Assembly (NCBI RefSeq): GCF_020085105.1
Contig: NC_058042.1
Location: forward strand, 10,243,501 to 10,307,500
Length of the DNA stretch: 64,000 nt
DNA from: Siniperca chuatsi
Lineage: Eukaryota; Chordata; Actinopteri; Centrarchiformes; Sinipercidae
Direction of reading: 5' to 3'
Part shown: positions 55,901-64,000 of the stretch, one piece after another
Position numbering within the stretch: position 1 is the stretch's first letter
Layout of the letters: the number at the start of each line of letters is the position of its first letter
Program-made: the position numbers and the translations under genes
Notes under the pieces: model-generated
What the model saw: only the letters and a program-made list of their open reading frames with translations
What the model was told of the DNA's origin: nothing
The model's database searches: none

Positions 55901-56783
55901 ACAAGAAAAAAAATTTAATACTTTATACATTATAAACATCATAAAAGCATGAAAAAAGTATTAAATCCTATTTACACCAGCATAAACAGTTAACTTAAAG
56001 AGTGGGGAGGCACAGATGTTGACATACAAGCTGAATGCAATAAAAATGCATAAAAAGCTGAATGCAAAAATTGCACTTGAATCAGAAACTGCAGTTGGGT
56101 GGTGGGTAAAGTGTCTTGTGTCTGCAGATTGCAGGTTTAGCAGCTAAAAATATGGCACTTGTAGCAAAGTGTACAAGGTGTTTGTCTTAGAGGTGAACAA
56201 TTGATCAGTGTGATTGACTTATAGGTCATGTAGTTGTTCTGGACTGCTGAGAACAGTTGTGATTGAATAGTCTAAAAGCAAAGTCTATACAAGCAAAAGT
56301 GGTTATTTGGCATGACTGGAAATTGTAAACAAGTGACAGTGGAACAGTAAAATCGTGCTTTTCTAATGTTTTACCTGCTTTAACATGGCATAAAAAGTGG
56401 GCATTTTCCTTTTAAAGTGGTTAAGAGTGGTTGCAGGTGGGGGAAGGGGAGGACAAACAAGCTTTCCATGCAAATCCACTACAGAGGTTGGTACATTTGT
56501 CCTGTGGTGGTTTGCACAGCAATCTTTCCATGAGTTCAGCAAGTCCCTTTTTTTTCAAAGTTGTCCAATGTCCTAACCATACTTTTGACTCACAGTGTAA
56601 ACTCCTTAAATCTCCAGTGTTATCAACCAGAAGGTGGCTGGAGATTCTTTTGTTGCACCTTTTCACTTGTTTGCAACTCCTGTATTTATTGTCTGTTAAT
56701 GCCAAAATGACAAAATATAGCACCTTTCAAAATAATGTAACAGTAGTCATAGTGACGATTGTATTCTTGTATGTGGATACTTA

Positions 56784-56806
56784 CATAATAATAATAATAA
56801 TAATAA
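56784..56806. repeat. (AAT)n simple repeat
   Basis: Seven to eight AAT/ATA units. Confidence 0.85.
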
Positions 56807-57360
56807 GACCCACCTATTAAAGGGCTACTCCAGTGATTTAGTTGTCAGCAGGCAGACACGGGACGCGGAGGTAAGTGCAATGACGAGGGAGTTTATTGTA
56901 ACACAAGACAGAAAAATGGGTAAAGCAAGTACAGTGGATACGATGGGCTGGAGCTAGGAGAGTCTGAGTTTTATCTGATTATGAGTAGTTTGTTCAGTCC
57001 ACTGGAGAAGGGGAACAGGAGTCAGCAGTCAAAGACACACACATAGGCTGAATGGAGTCCAAAGTCCTTGGGGAATCTTCAGGGGAATCTTCAGGCGATA
57101 CTGCGGTCGGGTTGAATCTCATAGTAGGTTTGAGACCAGACAGTGAGTGAAATGGGGGAGTGTGACTTTATAGTGTGGGGTTGGTGATTGGTGGCAGGTG
57201 TGTGATCAGTACTCAGGTGAGTGAGATCTGTTGATTGCAGTGGGTGGAGCTGGTGGTGTCTGTGTTGGCTCTCTGACATTAGTATTGCACTTCCATAAAA
57301 TTGGGGGGACTTGTGAGAGACAGATTTCAAAATAAGGGAATATCCTGACTTTAAGTCAAG

Positions 57361-57404
57361 CTCCAGAAAAACTGGATCCTACATTTCCCATAATGCAATA
57401 AATA
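57361..57404 (-). repeat. Dispersed repeat with GCATTATGGGAAATGTAGGA core (copy 1, minus)
   Basis: CTGGATCCTACATTTCCCAT then AATGCAATAAATAA; inverse of the copy at 61399-61441. Confidence 0.65.
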
Positions 57405-57707
57405 ATAGCTTTTTGTTAGACCCTTTCTGCCTGATAAATGCTCACATATTTTAAACTCCAGGCCTTCAGTTTGTAATGCAGGCTTTCTGTTATGAATGTG
57501 TAGCTTCCAAGACTTCCCTCCAGGACTAGACAAAGTGTCAAAGAAGATATTTAACAACTGTTTTCACAGGCTGGACAGAACTAACCATGAAGAGTAAAGT
57601 AACCTTCATGTGTAAAAGTGGTGGAGTGCCTCTTTGATGTGTTGATTTATATCTAATTATATGTTTAATGACAAATTAGAACACTTAGACCAGGGAATGA
57701 CCCACAT

Positions 57708-57768
57708 TGGAGAGAGAAAGAGGAAAGAGTTTCCCCTCGGGGATCAATAAAGTATTTCTGATTCTGAC
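57708..57768 (+). mobile_element. LINE 3' tail fragment
   Basis: GTTTCCCCTCGGGGATCAAT then AAAGTATTTCTGATTCTGAC, a familiar teleost retrotransposon 3' end. Only the tail was recognised. Confidence 0.6.
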
Positions 57769-60700
57769 ATTTTCCAAAAAGATCCAAAAGAAAAAAGTAC
57801 AATATTATGAGACATATATTCAATACACATCTTTGACTTCCCAGTCTACATATAGGCTCAAGGTAACCTATAAAAGGAGTCAAAACGGTGTGTTGAATCA
57901 CTATCACCAGTATACAGTAGCTAACTGTAATTATATAAGCTTGTTATTAAATTAAGCTGGTTGAATTGGAAACTTTGCTCATTGCAGGTCACATTTTTTG
58001 TGAAGAAGTTTTTCTCTTTGTCAAAATGGTTTATTTATATCGTTAGAATTCCTCTGTTTATCATCCAAATAACACAATGTGATTTGTGGATTCTCTGTGT
58101 GTGTGTCTGTCTGTCTTAAGTATTCCTGTAAATTTAACTTTTCTTTTTTTTTGGATTACAGGAAATTGGATTAATGTTTGATGTGCTGGAGTTCATTAAA
58201 ACAATTTCTTTTTATTCGAGACTATAAAACACAACATTCATTCAGCAACGTGTCATTGACCCAGAGCAGAAAGGATCTTGAGCTCATCCACGTCAGTGTG
58301 GTTTCATGCACAGCCTTTAATCTAATGCTTTGAACAAGGTGTCCTTTAACTTGTCTGTTGTAACCTGAATGACAGTTTTGCACTGGATCATGGCAAATAA
58401 CAGCGTGTGGAACAAAGATACTGCAAGCACAACGTGTGCAGACAATACATAATACAACAGCATGACCACAGTGTAGTAAGAAAAACTGTTTATGTTTTCT
58501 GTGTTGTGTCTGGACGTACTGTGAGACACAGCCACTAAACTGTTTAAAAAGCTCAATTGTTCAATAGACACCAGTGACATGAAATAGAGTAGCTGCCAAT
58601 TGCTATATTGCCCAGTTTACACCATTGTCTGCTGTAATATCCAGGGTGTTCTGTAGCAATTTGAAGTTTCAAGTTTAAAATTTGCCAAAACAGTCCTACA
58701 TTTGCAAAATATGTGTCGATATACATGTTTTTACCAGGCACAAGTGTGGAGCACTTTGACTTTCTTTTTGAACAGTAGAGAACAAGTTTTCAATTTTGGT
58801 AATAAATAGGCCAACAGAAATATCTCATTTAAATTATTGTACTAAACCCTTAAAGTTATATAATGACTTGTGTGGAGAGATCCTAACTTGCTATTTTGAA
58901 AATAGTAAGAATTTGAAAATTCACCCCGTTGTCGCCCTCTAGTGGAAGTATCAGAAAAGACACTTAAGCAGACTACAATGCCCACTGCTTGGATTGTTGT
59001 CAGGCACTTGCAAGTAGTGATGAAGAGCACATTTTTGATTAAAATCAGTTGCAAACAACCAATATGGCCAAAGTGGAATCATTTTTTACTGTTGTACAGT
59101 CAATGTAGTGTTAGACTGGTGCTGCTGAGTGTGGCTCTGATCAGCATGAGTTGATACAATAAGGTGAGGAGCAGGTAGGAGGCTTTACTGTTATTATATC
59201 AGGAAGTTGGTGTGGGATTAATTCAGTATTAACTTTGATGAGATAAAACTGCTCATTTGTTAACATCATTTCCTTTCACATCTGAACCAGTATTTTTTGA
59301 TCTAATGTTTTACCTGCCTGTACACGTGTCAAAGCAATGTGTTTTGAAGTATGTGTGGAATTAGTTTGTCCATGACCTTCTGCATGCTCATGTTTCTCCT
59401 GACTATGTAATGGTGAATTTGACTCTACAGTAGTTTTTCTTACTGTACCAAGACACAGGATCTACTGTAAGCCCACCTGGTGTTCTCTAACTAAAACGAG
59501 AACCTTTACAGAAGATGACTTTGAATGTTAGAAGAAACACTATCACAGTGGTGCACACCAATTGTTTGATGCACTATATGTTTCTTGTGCAGTTCCTTTC
59601 AAAATGTTCCTTCCAGGGCCTCTTGATTTCCTGTTACAGTCACAGACAGAGAGGATGGGGTATCAAAAGAGGAAGGTGAACTAGGACAGGAGGATTAACT
59701 AGGGCTGAACTCCTTTCAGTGAATGGTAATGGAGCACTTAAGCTTCATACACTCTGACCAAATGCTCCCTCAGCTGCCTAAAAGATACTATATATGCCCA
59801 GGATACATCAGTCATCTTTTTTTAATTGTACATTTTCAACCACAGCTACAAATCCGTTCACCTCTATTATTTTGGAGAGTGAGAGAAGTCTCAAAACATG
59901 TCTCAAAATCCCTGCAAAACGTTCTGCATGGCAAAATACAACTAGGGTTAAATGGGAAAATGTTTTTTTCTGATTTTGGTGGACTGACTCTTTAAAGAAC
60001 ATTGTCTTCTAACTGTCTGCTAATATGAAAATGTTGCAAGGAAATGCATACATGTATGCAGCTTCTTTTGCATCCACCTACTTCTTTACTGCCTGCAAAA
60101 AGGTGGTAAAAACCTTATACTGTCAGAAATCTCAATAACTAAATTAATTTGATTGCAATTCCCACTAAAATGAATTAAATGAGTGGTGGGGAATACTTTC
60201 ACCCGTCAAATCAAATTTTAGATAATCACAACCAGTTTTCAGCTAATTCTGATGAAAGTTATGGGAATAATAATAGTTTATGGGTATTTCAACTTCGATT
60301 TATTAGTTAGAGGGAAATGAAACAAAAATCACTTTTGTGTTATTGGGAGCTGATATATTAATTTTGAAAGTCTAATATCAGAAAGGCAGTTGTTTGTTGG
60401 TCCGAAAAGCTATTTTTATATCTGAAGACATTTCAAATATACTGTACAAGTTTCAGTCAATATCAGGCTAATTTTCACGTAACAATTCAATACTGTGATC
60501 TTTATTTGGGTAAGTATGCAAGTTTGTGTATTTTAAACTAACTTTAACGCCAATTATAATTAGAGGAAAAGGGATTTTATTAGCAATACAGGACAGTTGA
60601 AAAATACAGGACTGACACCACTAAACTTTACATATAGTGTGGACAAAACATGCTGTTTGACAGTAAACCAAACATAAACTTTCCTACAGTGGCCCAGCTA

Positions 60701-61398
60701 AAGAATGTAGCAGCACAAAGTACAATGATGAGAACTGAGAGCCAAACACACATAAATGACAAAAGTGCAAATAAGGCAACAGTAAACTGTAAACATGTCA
60801 TCCCCTCATGAATAATGCAGCCAGTGTTACTGATAGCTTATAAAGAATTGAGCATGACCTGTCAGTGGATTAATTTATGTGCTGTCATCTGTCATATATC
60901 TAACATAGATGTATTTAACACTTGCATTCTTTGTATTAAACTGGTCTGTATTTGTTTTAGCAAAGCAATAAACCAGTTGAGACCATGATTTACAGTGATT
61001 TTAAGGTTTCATGAACTGCCTAAGCAACTTATCCCAACCACACCCTCATGAGATTTGTTGCTTAAAGCTCCAAATAGAAATTATTATTGATACTAACATT
61101 GAATCAATAATGGTCTATAATGTGAAATGGTTGCTAGTATTGCACATCCCACTGAGAATTAACAGCTGCTCTGTGCAGACTTTTAGCATGTAGAAGCTCA
61201 TGCTAAACACACAGGCGTCGTTTGACATGTATTAGAGGGGAACTAAAGGGCAGTTTACTTGTCATGCGGAGTACTACTCTGCCTATGAGGACTTTTGTTA
61301 AGTCTAAGAAAACAACCCTGATGATGTTATCAGGTTTATCTTAACTCAGCCTTGAAGACTACAAATTTATAACAGAAAGAGAGAGGGGTTCTAATGAA

Positions 61399-61441
61399 AA
61401 GATGCTATTGGTTGCATTATGGGAAATGTAGGATCCAGCAT
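61399..61441 (+). repeat. Dispersed repeat with GCATTATGGGAAATGTAGGA core (copy 2)
   Basis: TTGCATTATGGGAAATGTAG then GATCCAGCATTTTTGGAGC; matches the inverse copy at 57361-57404. Confidence 0.65.
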
Positions 61442-61692
61442 TTTTGGAGCTTATACAGACTATAGTCAGGATATCTCTGCCTGTTCGATTTTAATCGTTC
61501 CATTTGCAAGTTCGCCAGCTTTAGAGAAGTGCAATACTGAATTGTTGGAGTACCCCTTTAAATCATCCACGTCTTTTATTTTCTGCCCACACATCGGCAG
61601 CATCTTGCATGTCAATGCATCGGAGTACACCACTGCCCTTTTTCTCAGTGTTGACACACGACACTGTCAGAAAGGTAATAATTCTAATTTAT

Positions 61693-61874
61693 GTTTATTA
61701 TTGAGGTCGCAGTGGGTGGTGGTGTTGTACAGGAGTGCATTATATTGGCACATTATATGGGTGTTTCTAATATTCTGGCTCTCTCATGTATGTAAATGGG
61801 GTGGCCAAAATATTAGAAACACCTCACAATATAATGCAGTCCAGTTCAACACCACTACAACCTCAATAATAAAC
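61693..61874. repeat. Near-perfect inverted repeat (hairpin)
   Basis: Left arm from GTTTATTATTGAGG (61693) through GTGCATTATATTG and GGTGTTTCTAATATTCTGGC (to about 61779). Right arm from GGCCAAAATATTAGAAACAC (about 61803) to CCTCAATAATAAAC (61874). Arms are about 72-87 bp with a loop near 22 bp. Probably a fold-back MITE; a following TAATGAAGTGGCCGGTGAGT resembles a common fish repeat end. Confidence 0.8.
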
Positions 61875-63356
61875 ACGTAGTTAAATTAATACCTCTCTGA
61901 CAAAATGAACATTATTATCTTTGTAAAGGCAGAATTTATGGCAGAGCTGTTGTATTAGATCACATTAGATTGTACAAGTGTACCTAATGAAGTGGCCGGT
62001 GAGTGTATGTTGGCTGATAAGTAACAAAAAATGTTTTGTTTGTGATAGTTTGGAAACTATTACATAGTTTGTCCACCAGAGGGCAATGACAAGTTCATTT
62101 CTCAACTATAAAATAATCTGCTCAGTCAAGGAATCTTCTATCAAAAATGTTTGTTTATGTGATCCATTTGTGTTAACAAAAAGGAATATTGGCATATATT
62201 TTGAAAAGTGAGGTTTAAAACGAAATCTCATCCCGACAGAGTTATTGTGAATCCCCACAAGCGGCAAATGTCACCGATAGGCTGAAGACTCTTAATAGTC
62301 AAAATAAAACTGATAAGGAACACAAATAAATACAGTGCTCAAGGGAAAGAAAAATGTGAACAAATGTGAAATGGCAAATAAATATTTAACCATGTGCTAG
62401 GATCAAGAATTTGAAAAAATAAATGTGATAGTAAAATATGTTTTTAATTTATTTTATCAACTTGATTGTTGGTAAATGGGGGGAAAAATAGTTCATAGTG
62501 TTTTTTACAAACTAATTATTTAGCTTGAAAGTATTTTTGTTAAACAGAGGTGTCAACTTTAAGTTCATTAAAATATATAAAAACAGTGTTTGCACTGGAG
62601 ATCATCTACAGTGAAATGAGGACAAAATGATGGAAGTATATAGTTTTTTGTATTTACTTGATCATACGATGAAAAGCTGAAGCAACAACATATAGTCACC
62701 AGTCATTTCCAAGTCACTCTAAGATTGAAAAATACAAAATATGCTTTAGACAGCCAGATGTCCACACCAATACCTACCGTACAGTAATAACTCCATAAAG
62801 TAACACTATAGCAATTATAGAAACATTTTGTTTACTGTCAAAGTCATGGGCTAGGCTATAATGCACTCTGCAGTCAAAGCTCATGACACAACACAAGGTA
62901 CAGTAAGCACCATAGTTGAAGACTGATGTTGTGTTTGATTGTACTGAATTATACCATATTACATCCATATACGGTAATATTTTGTTTCCTGGGGAAAAGT
63001 ACATTTGACAATATAATGTAATTATATAACTAAAAAAACTATAAACTACTGCCTTGTAATTACTAGACTTGAGACAATAACTCTCTCACACAATCTCAAT
63101 AAAAATGGAGCATTATGAGTTTAATAAAGTATTATTTGCAGAAATATTATACTGTATTATATTAAGGTATTTGTGTTCATGTATTATTAGGGTAGTTTAA
63201 AATTTAAGGTTAAATAAAGTGACAGTTGCTGAGCCTGCTAAGAGGCTGTGAACATGAACACCGTCATGAAATGGAAAAAAGTGTCATAAAAAAAAACAGA
63301 CATTATGAAAATGTGCATTTTAAAAAAGAAAATATTATGAAGAAAGATAGAGATGA

Positions 63357-63705
63357 AATGAGGAGTTGATTAATTGATTAGTTAGTTGACAGACAATTAA
63401 TCAAAAACTATTGTGACATCCGACAAATCATTTGGGTCACTTTTGTGACCAAACATTTGCTGGTATCAGCTTCCAAAATGTGAGGATTTGCTGCTTTTCT
63501 TAATGTTATATATTAGTAAATTGAATACTTTTGTAGTTTGGACAGTTGGTTGGACAAAACAAGCAATTTGAAAGCAACACATTGGAATTGTGATTGGATG
63601 TTTTTACTATTTCCTGAGATTTCATAGACAACATGAATGATAAATAAATTGATAAAATAATTGTCAGATTAATAAATAATGAAAATAATCATCAGTTGCA
63701 ACCCT
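63357..63705 (-). repeat. Dispersed teleost repeat, copy 2 (minus)
   Basis: Ends ATGAAAATAATCATCAGTTG then CAACCCTG, the inverse of the start of the copy at 3560-3885, and begins with TTGATTAATTGATTAGTTAG. Same family in opposite orientation. Confidence 0.75.
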
Positions 63706-64000
63706 GATAATAATTAACTCCAATAGCCTAATCCAGTCACTGATTAACTAACATTTCACAATAATCAACTGATTTTTGAATCATTTCTTATTACACAGTC
63801 TATTAGTTCATTTATATATTTTTCTGTATGTTTTTTAATAAAGCGCCATTAAATGTAATTAATTTGGGCGCAGTTGGTATTCCATAGACTTGAGATGCGA
63901 CCAAAAACGTTTTACTGCGTGGAAAAAAAAATGTTTAACTGCCACTGTAAATTACAGCTATTGTGCAATAGAACCGTGGAAAACCCCACCAAAAACACCT

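Larger units (their letters stand above)
51950..64000. other. Gene-free, repeat-bearing region downstream of GATM
   Basis: About 12 kb in which no exon with a family match, no tRNA and no rRNA was recognised on either strand. Frames are short and end at random. It contains the separate repeats listed (53079-53500, 55842-55900, 56784-56806, 57361-57404, 57708-57768, 61399-61441, 61693-61874, 63357-63705). Regulatory elements or an unrecognised lncRNA cannot be excluded. Confidence 0.55.

Noticed and set aside
56431-56820. 129-codon plus-strand frame in the gene-free region
   Set aside because: No motif, composition like surrounding DNA, and it ends in the AAT repeat.
61419-61880. 153-codon plus-strand frame
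   Set aside because: It runs through a dispersed repeat and one arm plus loop of the hairpin at 61693-61874, with no recognisable domain.

Overview
The window is vertebrate nuclear DNA, almost certainly from a ray-finned (teleost) fish. Genes are split into many short exons with GT-AG introns, there are no operons, and the introns and spacers carry repeat families that I recognise as common in teleosts (hAT MITEs, a Tc1/mariner relic, tRNA-type SINE fragments, LINE 3' tails with TGATTCTGA-like ends, long CA/GATA microsatellites). Six protein-coding genes can be rebuilt exon by exon. All six joined reading frames close without a frameshift. The gene set (USP50, USP8, HDC, SLC27A2, GATM) corresponds to the human 15q21 neighbourhood, so this is a conserved vertebrate block.

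Layout: 1-1.8 kb is non-coding with a SINE-like repeat. 1.8-7.4 kb (+) is a USP50-type deubiquitinase whose catalytic exons are joined, in matching splice phase, to a large 5' exon encoding a piggyBac-transposase-like domain. 9.0-19.9 kb (-) is USP8, tail-to-tail with USP50. 20-23.8 kb is repeat-rich spacer. 23.9-27.9 kb (+) is histidine decarboxylase (HDC). 28.3-33.4 kb (-) and 35.7-44.5 kb (-) are two tandem SLC27A2-type very-long-chain acyl-CoA synthetase/fatty-acid transport genes with almost identical exon lengths. 44.6-47.7 kb is repeat-rich spacer. 47.85-51.8 kb (+) is GATM (glycine amidinotransferase). 51.9-64 kb is a gene-free, repeat-rich stretch.

The genes do not form a pathway. 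USP8 and USP50 are related by duplication: the five introns inside their catalytic domains, and the junction entering that domain, fall at the same places in the same phases. The two SLC27A2 genes are a local tandem duplication. HDC, SLC27A2 and GATM are metabolic genes that share only location.

The observation most worth following is the piggyBac-like domain at the N-terminus of the USP50-type gene. It has lost at least one catalytic Asp and probably a second, has no internal stop, and is spliced in phase 2 to phase 2 onto the Cys-box exon. It looks like a transposase captured as a new domain of a deubiquitinase. I have not seen this fusion described, but I cannot search from here.
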